Assembly: GCA_020635995.1 (NCBI GenBank)
Contig: JACJYS010000008.1
Location: 43,175 to 107,174 of the forward strand
DNA length: 64,000 nt
Direction of reading: 5' to 3'
From: Chitinophagales bacterium
Lineage (GTDB): Bacteria > Bacteroidota > Bacteroidia > Chitinophagales > UBA8649
Part shown: piece after piece, positions 36,369-44,446 of the stretch
Numbering within the stretch: position 1 is the stretch's first letter
How the letters are laid out: the number at the start of each line of letters is the position of its first letter
Position numbers and translations under genes: made by a program
The notes under the pieces: model-generated
What the model was told of the DNA's origin: nothing
Seen by the model: only the letters and a program-made list of their open reading frames with translations
The model's database searches: none

Positions 36369-37787
36369 ATGCTAAGCAATGAATTTGAAGATGAATATGA
36401 TGAGTCTGCTTCTTTAGCTAAAAAATACGAATCTGCACGAGAAAAAGGTGAGGTTGTATTTTTTACGGAACAAGAATATGAAGAAATAATTGACTATTAT
36501 GCCTTTAAAAAGGAATATGAAGCAGCTTTGTCTGTAGCCAATGAATGCATAAAGGGTTTTAAATATACCGATACTTTTCATGTAAAGAAGGCTGAAATAT
36601 ACTTAGACTTAAACCAAGCTGAAAATGCTTTAGAAAGTATAGAAACAGCTCTTGTTTTTTCGCCAAACGAAATTAGTATTATTTTGCTTAAAGCAGATGC
36701 TTTGCTTCAATTATCAAAGTTTAAGGAAGCCATAAATTTAGTAGAAAATGCTATGCATAATGCAGATAAAGAGGAAAAAATAGACTTGTATTTAGAATTG
36801 GCAGATATATATGAAGAATGGGATAAAAACTATGAAGTAATAGACTGTTTAGAAGAATGTTTAAAACTTAACCCAGAAAACGAAGAGGCACTAAATAGAA
36901 TGTGGTTTAGTGTAGAGCTTACTAAGAGTTACGAAAGAAGTGTATTAATACATGCTCAATTAATAGAGCATCATCCATACAATTTATTGGCGTGGTATAA
37001 TATAGCTCATGCCTATCAGGCATTAAACAACTATGATAAAGCTATAGAAGCATTTGAATTTGCAATGGTAATAGATGAGGATTATATTCCTGCATTTGTA
37101 GATGCGGCAAGTTTGTACTGCGAAACTAAAAAATATGATAAAGGGATAGCTATATATGAAGATTTGCTTGAATTGGGCGAAGAATCTAAAGATATTTATT
37201 ACCAGTTGGCTAAAGCGTATCAAAGTACTAATAAATACATAAAAGCAAGAGAAAATTTTAAAAGAGCTATAAATTTAGATCCCTATTTTGCTAAGGCTTT
37301 TCATAGTTTGGGCTTAAATTATTTAGAAAGTAAATTGCCTAAAAATGCACTTTCTCCATTGGAAAAAGCTGTAAAATTAGAACCTAAAAATTATGAGTTT
37401 TTAAATAGCATGGCAGCAGCTTATTTTTTAAACGAAGCAAAAGATAAAGCTGTAGAAATTTATTATAAAATGCTTGAAATTAACAATTTAGATAAGCGAA
37501 TCTATCTAAATATTATAAGCATAATGTATGAAAACGGTAGTGTGCAAGATGCTGTAGAATTAATTGATTTGGCTATTACCTTGTTTGATGATAATAAATC
37601 AGATTTGCTGTATATAAAAACAGCATTTTTGTACGATTTAGGCAAAAAAAATCAGATGTACGAAGCCTTGTTAAAGGCATTAGAAAACAATCCGGAAGAC
37701 TATAGCCAACTGTTTGAACTTATTCCGGAAATGGAAAATGACAACGCTGTAATGTCAATAATTGAAAGTTACCAAAAAGAAAACTAA
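36369..37787 (+). CDS. Tetratricopeptide-repeat protein
   Basis: The protein has 472 residues with about ten TPR units from residue 50 onward, for example YNIAHAYQALNNYDKAIEAFEFA and AFHSLGLNYLESKLPKNALSPL with the typical W/L-G/A-Y-A-P spacing. It has no signal peptide, so it is probably a cytoplasmic scaffold. It leads a three-gene unit: DUF368 begins 20 bases downstream and aroE overlaps that. I recall this gene order in other Bacteroidota. A link to envelope synthesis is suggested by the DUF368 neighbour but is not proven. Confidence 0.88.
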   Translation: MLSNEFEDEYDESASLAKKYESAREKGEVVFFTEQEYEEIIDYYAFKKEYEAALSVANECIKGFKYTDTFHVKKAEIYLDLNQAENALESIETALVFSPNEISIILLKADALLQLSKFKEAINLVENAMHNADKEEKIDLYLELADIYEEWDKNYEVIDCLEECLKLNPENEEALNRMWFSVELTKSYERSVLIHAQLIEHHPYNLLAWYNIAHAYQALNNYDKAIEAFEFAMVIDEDYIPAFVDAASLYCETKKYDKGIAIYEDLLELGEESKDIYYQLAKAYQSTNKYIKARENFKRAINLDPYFAKAFHSLGLNYLESKLPKNALSPLEKAVKLEPKNYEFLNSMAAAYFLNEAKDKAVEIYYKMLEINNLDKRIYLNIISIMYENGSVQDAVELIDLAITLFDDNKSDLLYIKTAFLYDLGKKNQMYEALLKALENNPEDYSQLFELIPEMENDNAVMSIIESYQKEN

Positions 37788-37807
37788 TCTATTTATATCT
37801 TTGAGGC

Positions 37808-38743
37808 ATGATTAAATATGTAACACTTGCCTTAAAAGGCATGGCTATGGGTATGGCAGAAGTAGTACCGGGCGTTTCGGGAGGTACTATTGCTTTTATA
37901 ACAGGTATTTATGAAGAACTATTAAATACAATAAAAGGTCTTACGCCTAAAAAACTTTTATTGCTAAAAAATGAAGGATTTGCTTCGTTTTGGAAAGCTA
38001 TAAATGGCAATTTTCTTTTAGGTTTATTTGCAGGAATGTTAATGGGCTTAGTAGTGGGTGTGCTTGTTATTTCTCATTTGTTAGAAACACAACCTATTTT
38101 AGTGTGGTCGTTCTTTTTTGGTTTAATAGCCGCATCTGTTATTTATGTAGCAAGGCAAATAGAAAAATGGACTTTAACAGAAATAGTATTGTTGATACTA
38201 ACCACAGCACTTTCTTATTATATTACTATAGCATCACCCAGCCAAGGACCTCAACAACTTTGGTTTGTATTTTTAGCCGGTTTTATAGCTATTTGTGCTT
38301 TAATGTTGCCGGGTGTTTCGGGTAGTTTTTTACTATTATTAATGGGAATGTACCAATACATAGTTACCGATAATGTAAAAGCACTAATTTCTAATTTTAA
38401 TACAGAATCGTTAGTAGTAGTACTGGTTTTTGGCTTAGGATGTTTAGCCGGAGTATTAACTTTTTCAAGAGTACTTTCGTGGACATTTAAAAATTATAGA
38501 ACACCTACTTTAGCTGCTCTAACAGGATTTTTAATTGGGTCTTTAAACAAAGTATGGCCGTGGAAACAAGTACTTACCACAAGAATTAACAGCCATGGAG
38601 AAGAAATAGCGGTGCAAACCAAAAGTATATTGCCTTCAAGTTTTGCCGGAGAACCACAGGTAGTTATGGCGGTGCTTATGATGGTTGTGGGATTTGTGCT
38701 TATACTTGCCATGGATAAAATGAGCAATAAAAAAGTTGAATAA
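37808..38743 (+). CDS. DUF368 protein, probable undecaprenyl-phosphate translocase
   Basis: This 311-residue inner-membrane protein has about eight hydrophobic helices. The family's two inverted signature loops are clear: VPGVSGGTIAFITGIYEELL (about 21-40) and LPGVSGSFLLLLMGMY (about 166-181). DUF368 proteins have been identified as undecaprenyl-phosphate flippases (PopT) that recycle the lipid carrier for wall and glycan synthesis. The function here is transferred from the family. Its last 8 bases overlap the TTG start of aroE, which implies coupled translation. Confidence 0.85.
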   Translation: MIKYVTLALKGMAMGMAEVVPGVSGGTIAFITGIYEELLNTIKGLTPKKLLLLKNEGFASFWKAINGNFLLGLFAGMLMGLVVGVLVISHLLETQPILVWSFFFGLIAASVIYVARQIEKWTLTEIVLLILTTALSYYITIASPSQGPQQLWFVFLAGFIAICALMLPGVSGSFLLLLMGMYQYIVTDNVKALISNFNTESLVVVLVFGLGCLAGVLTFSRVLSWTFKNYRTPTLAALTGFLIGSLNKVWPWKQVLTTRINSHGEEIAVQTKSILPSSFAGEPQVVMAVLMMVVGFVLILAMDKMSNKKVE

Positions 38744-39464
38744 ATTAAAAAAATACGGATTAATAGGATATCCCTTATCGCATTCATTTTCTCCTGCGTA
38801 TTTTAAGCAAAAGTTTGAAAAAGAGAACATTTTAGCTCAATACGATATTTTCCCATTAAAAGATATTAAAGATTTTAGAAGTTTAGTTGATAAAAATAAT
38901 TTACAAGGACTTAATGTTACTATACCTTATAAAGAGGCTGTTATTGAGTATTTAGATGAAATAGACGAAGAAGCTAAGATGGCTAATGCTGTTAATTGCA
39001 TAAGATTTAGAAAAGGTAAAGCAAAAGGATATAACACCGATATTTTTGGTTTTGAGCAATCAATATTTCCTTTATTAAATGGAAGAAATAAAGCTTTAAT
39101 TTTAGGAACAGGAGGAGCGGCTAAAGCTGTGCAATATGTTTTTAAAAAATTAGGAGTTTCTTTTCAATTAGTTTCACGGTACAAAAGTGAAGATAGCATT
39201 AGTTATAAAGAAATGAACAAAATAATTACTGGTTTTAATATAGTGGTAAATACTACACCACTGGGCATGTATCCTAATATAACTGAGTGTCCTGTTATTA
39301 ATTTTGATAAGATAAATAGTTCATTTTTGTTTTACGATTTGATATACAACCCTGCTGAAACTGTATTGATACAAAAGGCACAAGAAAAGGGAGCTATGGT
39401 AAAAAATGGATTAGAGATGTTAGAACTCCAAGCAGAAGAAAGCTGGAGGATATGGGATAACTAA
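38736..39464 (+). CDS. aroE: Shikimate dehydrogenase
   Basis: The 242-residue enzyme reduces 3-dehydroshikimate with NADPH in aromatic amino acid synthesis. The substrate site shows YPLSHSFSPAYF near the start, and the motif LNVTIPYKEAVIEYLD carries the catalytic lysine. The nucleotide fold has LILGTGGAAKAV, and a later motif is NTTPLGMYP. The start codon is TTG at 38736, overlapping the DUF368 stop by 8 bases; no ATG lies near the conserved N-terminus. The length is slightly short for the family (about 270), as in other Bacteroidota. Confidence 0.94.
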   Translation: MNKLKKYGLIGYPLSHSFSPAYFKQKFEKENILAQYDIFPLKDIKDFRSLVDKNNLQGLNVTIPYKEAVIEYLDEIDEEAKMANAVNCIRFRKGKAKGYNTDIFGFEQSIFPLLNGRNKALILGTGGAAKAVQYVFKKLGVSFQLVSRYKSEDSISYKEMNKIITGFNIVVNTTPLGMYPNITECPVINFDKINSSFLFYDLIYNPAETVLIQKAQEKGAMVKNGLEMLELQAEESWRIWDN

Positions 39465-39631
39465 ACTATTTTGTATTTTACAATGGTAAATGTCAATAGA
39501 ATTTAGGTTATTATATATTCCTAATCTGTATGAAATAACAATTAGTAAATACATTTTAAAAAAAAATGAAACTATTTGAAACAATATAAAAAACATTGCC
39601 GTAAAACATACTAAATCAAAACATACACGCA

Positions 39632-40036
39632 ATGAAAAATTTTATCTTATTAACAGCAATTTTATTTTTTTCTTTCTCGGCTTTAACAGCTCAAGAAACT
39701 CCACTTCCATTACCTGATCACGCCACTGGCGAATTTGTACCCGAAGCTCCTACTTCTCAACATGTGTGGGTAAAAGGACATTACGAATATAAATCAGGAA
39801 AATACTATTGGGTAGAGGGTGCTTATGTATTAGGCTTAGAAAATCACTCTTGGGTAGATGGCGAATGGGTATTTAACAACAAAACTCAAATGTATCATTA
39901 TGCTTCCGGATACTGGAAAAATGATGCGGGAGTTATAATGCATAATGGCATAGCCTATGCTCCTGGTGTAATAACAAACTTAAGTACAGTAGAAATGTAT
40001 GCTGATAACAATATGCTATCTGACGCTACTAAATAG
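39632..40036 (+). CDS. Small exported YXWGXW-like repeat protein
   Basis: The protein has 134 residues with a signal peptide ending in LTAQ (1-20). The mature part is rich in tryptophan and tyrosine, in units such as HVWVKGHYEYKSGKYYWVEG and HSWVDGEWVFNNK, resembling the YXWGXW repeats found in exported proteins. The function is unknown; an envelope location is likely. It stands alone between aroE (167-base gap) and the tmRNA. The inverted repeat at 40071-40102 probably ends its transcript. Confidence 0.75.
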   Translation: MKNFILLTAILFFSFSALTAQETPLPLPDHATGEFVPEAPTSQHVWVKGHYEYKSGKYYWVEGAYVLGLENHSWVDGEWVFNNKTQMYHYASGYWKNDAGVIMHNGIAYAPGVITNLSTVEMYADNNMLSDATK

Positions 40037-40070
40037 TTTATTTTCACATACAGAACAGAACTAAAATTCA

Positions 40071-40102
40071 AAAGAACGTGTTACCTTTGTAGCACGTTCT
40101 TT
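40071..40102 (+). terminator. 10-bp inverted repeat, probable terminator around the tmRNA -7 box
   Basis: Arms AAAGAACGTG (40071-40080) and CACGTTCTTT (40093-40102) are perfect, with a 12-base loop and a short T-rich tail. It can terminate the upstream gene. The loop contains TACCTTTG, the -7 box assigned to the tmRNA. Confidence 0.65.
40082..40089 (+). promoter_or_regulatory. Probable -7 box of ssrA
   Basis: TACCTTTG matches TAnnTTTG. Transcription would begin near 40096, leaving a short leader to be removed to give the mature end at 40110. A TTTG -33 box is not seen. Confidence 0.5.
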
Positions 40103-40109
40103 GTTTTAT

Positions 40110-40484
40110 GGGGCTGACCGGAATTGACGGCAGGAATTGGGTATATACCCGCAGGCCGAGTGTTGTGCGTTACACTCGTAAATCCCAATGCATAATCTTT
40201 ATTTTAAATGGCGAGAATAACTTTGCCATGGCTGCCTAATCTAAGAGATTAGTAAGCCTTTGTCCACTCTTTTGACATCCGATAAGAAGTTTTGGGCATC
40301 ATAATATCGGGTCCTTTTAAGCAGAAGTTTGTTCAGCTGCTGTTATAAATTGTAATAAATTGAACTAGAAAAACAATGGCTTTGTAAAGTGTGTAGTTGT
40401 TTTTTGAAATTTTACATTTTACTAAGCTTGTAGAAAGTATATGTACAACTTGACCGGACCAGGGTTCGAATCCCTGCAGCTCCA
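40110..40484 (+). ncRNA. ssrA: tmRNA
   Basis: The 5' end GGGGCTGACC and 3' end GGGTTCGAATCCCTGCAGCT with CCA pair over 7 bp to form the tRNA-like acceptor stem, and the T arm GGTTCGAATCC is intact. The tag frame at 40210-40239 reads GGC GAG AAT AAC TTT GCC ATG GCT GCC TAA, giving GENNFAMAA. The tag ends in AMAA rather than the more common ALAA. The base after the discriminator A does not continue a CCA, so CCA is added after transcription. It rescues stalled ribosomes together with SmpB. Length is about 375 bases. Confidence 0.95.
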
Positions 40485-40567
40485 CTTTTCTTAGAAAACT
40501 GCTACCATACATTTAAAATTTTATTTCACAGTTTCCAAATCCATTGTAGCACTTTTTTTAGTAAAAA

Positions 40568-40629
40568 ACTTGTAAAAGTAAAGCATTTAGGTAACTTTGT
40601 CAATTATTGACAAGTTTTATTTTACAAGT
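40568..40629 (+). promoter_or_regulatory. Promoter and operator region of the restriction-modification cassette
   Basis: TTG (40570-40572), a 19-base spacer and TAACTTTG (40592-40599) form a good Bacteroidota promoter. A palindrome TTGTCAAT-T-ATTGACAA (40597-40613) overlaps the end of the -7 box and the start site. A second, perfect 10-bp inverted repeat, ACTTGTAAAA (40568-40577) and TTTTACAAGT (40620-40629), frames the whole promoter. These are likely binding sites of the controller protein encoded next, allowing it to adjust its own expression and that of the cassette. The sites are seen; the binding is inferred. Confidence 0.6.
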
Positions 40630-40631
40630 AC

Positions 40632-40970
40632 ATGAAAGCAACATTTGGAGAATATATTAAACAACTAAGAACAGGTAGCGGTTTGACCTTAACTCAACTT
40701 GCATTTCAGCTTGACCTTGATAGTGCAAATTTGAGTAAAATAGAAAACGGGAAAAGAGAATTTGACGAAAAGCGGTTAGAAAAATTAGCAACTGCTTTCA
40801 ATCTTGACATTGACCAACTAAAAACAGAGTATTTTGCAGACCAATTTGCAAAGAAAATGTATCAGTATAATTGTTCTCCCGAAACACTAATTGTAGCAGA
40901 AGAAAAGGTTAATTATCTAAAAAATATAAACGCAAAACAAGCAAAAATAAGATTTGAGGATGAAAAATAA
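40632..40970 (+). CDS. XRE-family controller of the restriction-modification cassette
   Basis: The protein has 112 residues. An N-terminal helix-turn-helix (about 6-62) shows YIKQLRTGSGLTLTQLAFQL and then DSANLSKIENGKREF, the standard XRE/Cro pattern. A C-terminal helical part (about 63-112) is somewhat longer than in classical C proteins. Its stop overlaps the start of the first methyltransferase by 17 bases. The position ahead of the methylase and nuclease genes, together with palindromes in its own promoter, suggests a timing regulator that delays nuclease expression. Confidence 0.88.
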   Translation: MKATFGEYIKQLRTGSGLTLTQLAFQLDLDSANLSKIENGKREFDEKRLEKLATAFNLDIDQLKTEYFADQFAKKMYQYNCSPETLIVAEEKVNYLKNINAKQAKIRFEDEK

Positions 40971-41997
40971 ACCAATAGTAATAGACTTGTTTTGCGGTTG
41001 TGGTGGACTTTCTTATGGGTTCATAGAAGCAGGTTATGACGTGCTTTGGGGGATTGACCATTGGAAAGATGCGATTGTAACATTTGAGAATACACACAAA
41101 AATGCAAAAGGAATTGTTGCAGATTTGTTTAAGAAAACACCTAAAGAAATTTCTAAACAGATGGGAATAAAGGATGTCGATTTAATTATTGGAGGACCAC
41201 CTTGTCAAGGTTTCTCCATTGCAGGAAAAAGAATAATTGATGATGAACGTAACCAACTTTATAAATCGTTTGTGAGCTTTGTAAAATATTTTCAACCAAA
41301 AGTTTTTTTAATGGAAAATGTGCCAAACATTGTTTCTATGGGAAAAGGTATTATAAAAGATAGCATTATAGAAGATTTTAAAAAACTCGGCTACTCTGTA
41401 GTTTATAAAGTTTTATTGGCTTCGGATTTTGGTGTTCCACAAAACAGAAGAAGAGCATTTTTTGTTGGTACAAAAAACAATAAAGAGTTTGCTTTTCCCG
41501 AACCGACAACCGAAAAGCCAATAAGTGCAAAAGAAGCAATTTCGGATTTGTCCGAAAACTCAATAAAAGATGGAACAAAATACAAAACAGAACCAAAATC
41601 GGATTATCAAAAACTAATTAGAGAAAATTCTGTCGGAGTTTACAACCACGAAATAACCAACCACAGCGAACAAACGACAAGCATTATTTCGCTTGTTCCT
41701 GACGGTGGAAATTACAAAGACTTACCCGAAGAATTACGAAAAACAAGAAATGTAAATATTGCTTGGACACGATTGAACAGCAAAAAACCGAGTTTTACGA
41801 TTGACACAGGACACAGACATCATTTTCATTATAAATACAATCGTGTTCCGACCGTGAGAGAAAGTGCGAGAATACAGTCGTTCCCCGACACGTTTATTTT
41901 TTTAGGAAGTAAAACAAGCCAATACAAACAAGTTGGCAATGCTGTTCCGCCAATTTTAGCAAAGGTATTGGCAACAGAAATTAAGAAATATCTATGA
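40954..41997 (+). CDS. DNA cytosine-5 methyltransferase, first copy
   Basis: This 347-residue protein carries the ordered C5-methylase motifs: I as DLFCGCGGLSYGF (11-23), IV as GGPPCQGFS with catalytic C84, VI as MENV with E121, VIII as QNRRRAF, and X as QVGNAVPP near the end. The target-recognition region lies between VIII and IX (about 180-270). A second in-frame ATG two codons on is an alternative start. It overlaps the controller gene by 17 bases and the nuclease gene by 4. It should protect one strand of the recognition site. The two methylases have clearly different sequences, which suggests different targets. Confidence 0.95.
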   Translation: MRMKNKPIVIDLFCGCGGLSYGFIEAGYDVLWGIDHWKDAIVTFENTHKNAKGIVADLFKKTPKEISKQMGIKDVDLIIGGPPCQGFSIAGKRIIDDERNQLYKSFVSFVKYFQPKVFLMENVPNIVSMGKGIIKDSIIEDFKKLGYSVVYKVLLASDFGVPQNRRRAFFVGTKNNKEFAFPEPTTEKPISAKEAISDLSENSIKDGTKYKTEPKSDYQKLIRENSVGVYNHEITNHSEQTTSIISLVPDGGNYKDLPEELRKTRNVNIAWTRLNSKKPSFTIDTGHRHHFHYKYNRVPTVRESARIQSFPDTFIFLGSKTSQYKQVGNAVPPILAKVLATEIKKYL

Positions 41998-43433
41998 GCG
42001 AAATAAAAACATACAGAATACCAGACGAGTATTTTTTTCGTTTGCACCACGTTAGACCACGTTTTAAAAATGATGTGGAAGAAGTTTTGTTGTATGTAAC
42101 AACTTCCATTTCAGAAATGACGGTTTTACCAAACAACGATTTCAAAAACGAACTAAACAAAGTATTATTTGGCTTTAAAAAGAACGCAACATCTACACAA
42201 AAAACAATAGATAATTGGCGAACAGAAATTTCCGCTTTATTTGGGTTTATTCAAGAAACAAACGGCTATTCTCAACCCGGATTAATGGCTAAAAGACTTG
42301 CCAATAATCAATATTTGGACGAGTTTTTTAATTACTTTTTGTATTCTTTTCAATATCCAGCAGGACACATAAAATCTCAAAATGTAATCAAACAAATTGA
42401 AGCAGGTGTAAGATTTAAACCTTGTCAATTCATACTTAATTTACTTATAGAGGGCGAAAAATTAACAGGAAAACCATTTAGCATAACAGCCGAAGAACTT
42501 ACACAATGTGCTTATTTCGATCTGCGAGTTACTACAGGAAAAAGACAAGCAAAGGAAGTTGCAAAACTCATTCTACAAAATAGAAAAGAAAAAGTAGAAT
42601 ATGAGTATGATTACGAAGCATTAAGAAACGAACGTACAGGCGAATTTCCTTCTAAAGGAGACACCAATCGTTATGCTGGAGACATTTTGGATTATATGGT
42701 TTTAGCTAACCTTTTGCAACACAAAGGAACAGGTTACTATTATTACCTAAATGAAGAAAACAAAGAAGCTATCAACTTTCATTTGCTAAATGATGTTTGG
42801 TTTGACGAATACGATAAATTCTACAATGTAGATGTAATCACAAATCCTGAAATTGGAGCATTAGAAGAAGTTTGGTTTGACTTTGTAAACAGCTTTGATA
42901 ACATCGAAGCATTTGCTCCGCATTTAGAAGAACGAGAAGTTGAAAACATTTCTACACTCATTCAAGAGTATTATTCTCGAATGAAAGAGGACAGAAAAGT
43001 ACCTACAAAAATATTCGGGGATTATGGAGAAACTTTAATTTTGGCTCACGAATATTTAAGAACAAAAGACGGCTCAAATCGTCAACATTTGATAAATAAA
43101 ATTCCAACGCCACTTGGTGTTGGCTACGACTTACAAAGTATAGAAATCGAAAAAAAGAAACGCTACATAGAAGTGAAAACTACCAAATCACGAAAAGCAA
43201 TTAATAATAATCGTTTTAAACTCACGCCAAACGAATGGGATACAGCCGAGACATTAGGTGATAATTATTTCGTTTACTATTTAGTGATAAATGACGAGGG
43301 GAAAAACATTTTCGTTATTCAAAATCCTATCAAACAATTTGAGTTAGGAAACATAAAAATTGATAAAAATTTAGTTGTTGAATTTTCAAAAACATCAGGA
43401 CAATGGCACAGACTTTTGGAAATAGCAAGTTAA
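41994..43433 (+). CDS. Probable restriction endonuclease with DUF3883-type nuclease domain
   Basis: The protein has 479 residues. The N-terminal 330 residues are unfamiliar and mostly helical and probably recognise DNA. The C-terminal part (about 340-440) has GDYGETLILAHEYL, then GVGYDLQSIE, then KRYIEVKTTKS, a PD-(D/E)xK arrangement with D379, E393 and K395. This resembles DUF3883/NERD-like nuclease domains. The start overlaps methylase 1 by 4 bases and the end overlaps methylase 2 by 31 bases, so the four genes form one transcription unit. Assignment as the cutting enzyme rests on the nuclease motif and position; the recognition site cannot be read from the sequence. Confidence 0.8.
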   Translation: MSEIKTYRIPDEYFFRLHHVRPRFKNDVEEVLLYVTTSISEMTVLPNNDFKNELNKVLFGFKKNATSTQKTIDNWRTEISALFGFIQETNGYSQPGLMAKRLANNQYLDEFFNYFLYSFQYPAGHIKSQNVIKQIEAGVRFKPCQFILNLLIEGEKLTGKPFSITAEELTQCAYFDLRVTTGKRQAKEVAKLILQNRKEKVEYEYDYEALRNERTGEFPSKGDTNRYAGDILDYMVLANLLQHKGTGYYYYLNEENKEAINFHLLNDVWFDEYDKFYNVDVITNPEIGALEEVWFDFVNSFDNIEAFAPHLEEREVENISTLIQEYYSRMKEDRKVPTKIFGDYGETLILAHEYLRTKDGSNRQHLINKIPTPLGVGYDLQSIEIEKKKRYIEVKTTKSRKAINNNRFKLTPNEWDTAETLGDNYFVYYLVINDEGKNIFVIQNPIKQFELGNIKIDKNLVVEFSKTSGQWHRLLEIAS

Positions 43434-44446
43434 AAGTTGCTTCGCTCTTTTGTGGTTGCGGAGGAATGGATTTAGGCATTCAAGGAGGTTTTAATTTCCT
43501 TGACAAGCACTATGCAGAATTACCATTTGAAGTTGTGTATGCGGTTGATAATGACGCTTACGCAACTAAAATTTACAACGATAATTTCGCTCATCAATGT
43601 GAAACAAAAGATGTTCGGGATATTAACCCAAGCGAAGTTCCCGACCACGATATTTTGTTGGGTGGTTTTCCTTGCCAATCATTTTCAATTATTGCTCAAA
43701 ATCCGCCAAGATTGGGTTACAAAGACGATAGAGGAAAACTATTTTTTGAAATGGTAAAGGTTTTGAAAGAAAAACAACCACGTTTTTTTATTGGCGAAAA
43801 CGTAAAAGGTTTACTTTCTGCAAACAAAAGAAAAGCCTTTCCAATGATTGTGAAAGAGTTTGAAAAAGCAGGTTATCACATCCATTATAAACTCTTAAAT
43901 GCGTCTGAATTTGGCGTTCCACAAAAACGTGAACGTGTTTTTATTATAGGCTTTAGAGATTTTGATGATTATTTCAACTTCAAATTTCCATTACCAAACA
44001 CGCTAAACGGCTCTAAAATTGTGTTGAAACAAGTCATTGACAAAAAAGCGGACAAAGACGAAAAATGGTTTTTCAGCCAAAGAGCTGTTGAGGGAATGTT
44101 GCGAGTACGTGAAAAAATGAACAAAGGCAGAGTTCAAGACCTAAACCAACCTTGTAATACTATTAGTTCTCACTTGGCAAAAGTAAGTTTAAACGGAACT
44201 GACCCGGTTTTAATGGTAAATGAACGATACAGAAGGTTTACACCACGAGAAGCAGCGAGTATTCAATCATTTCCTACAACATTTAAGTTAGAAAGTGTAT
44301 CGGACAATAGACAATACCGAGCAATTGGAAATGCTGTTCCACCTGTTTTAATGTGGCAAATAGCTATATCATTCACGTCATTACCAAATTTCATTCAGAC
44401 AAAAATGGAATTAAAAAAATCTACAGAAAAAAATATAAATTATTAG
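43403..44446 (+). CDS. DNA cytosine-5 methyltransferase, second copy
   Basis: This 347-residue C5-methylase has motif I SLFCGCGGMDLGI (14-26), motif IV GGFPCQSFS with catalytic C91, motif VI GENVKG with E132, motif VIII PQKRERVF, and motif X AIGNAVPPVL. Motif IV reads FPCQ where the first methylase has PPCQ, so the two belong to different subgroups. The annotated ATG overlaps the nuclease gene by 31 bases. The stop TAG (44444-44446) overlaps the stop of the convergent thrB. A pair of C5-methylases beside one nuclease usually means an asymmetric recognition site needing separate methylation of each strand. Confidence 0.95.
   Translation: MAQTFGNSKLKVASLFCGCGGMDLGIQGGFNFLDKHYAELPFEVVYAVDNDAYATKIYNDNFAHQCETKDVRDINPSEVPDHDILLGGFPCQSFSIIAQNPPRLGYKDDRGKLFFEMVKVLKEKQPRFFIGENVKGLLSANKRKAFPMIVKEFEKAGYHIHYKLLNASEFGVPQKRERVFIIGFRDFDDYFNFKFPLPNTLNGSKIVLKQVIDKKADKDEKWFFSQRAVEGMLRVREKMNKGRVQDLNQPCNTISSHLAKVSLNGTDPVLMVNERYRRFTPREAASIQSFPTTFKLESVSDNRQYRAIGNAVPPVLMWQIAISFTSLPNFIQTKMELKKSTEKNINY

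Noticed and set aside
40485..44446. Integrase-borne genomic island at tmRNA
   Set aside because: No integrase gene is present and the tmRNA 3' end is not duplicated at the right end of the cassette, so no attachment sites can be named.
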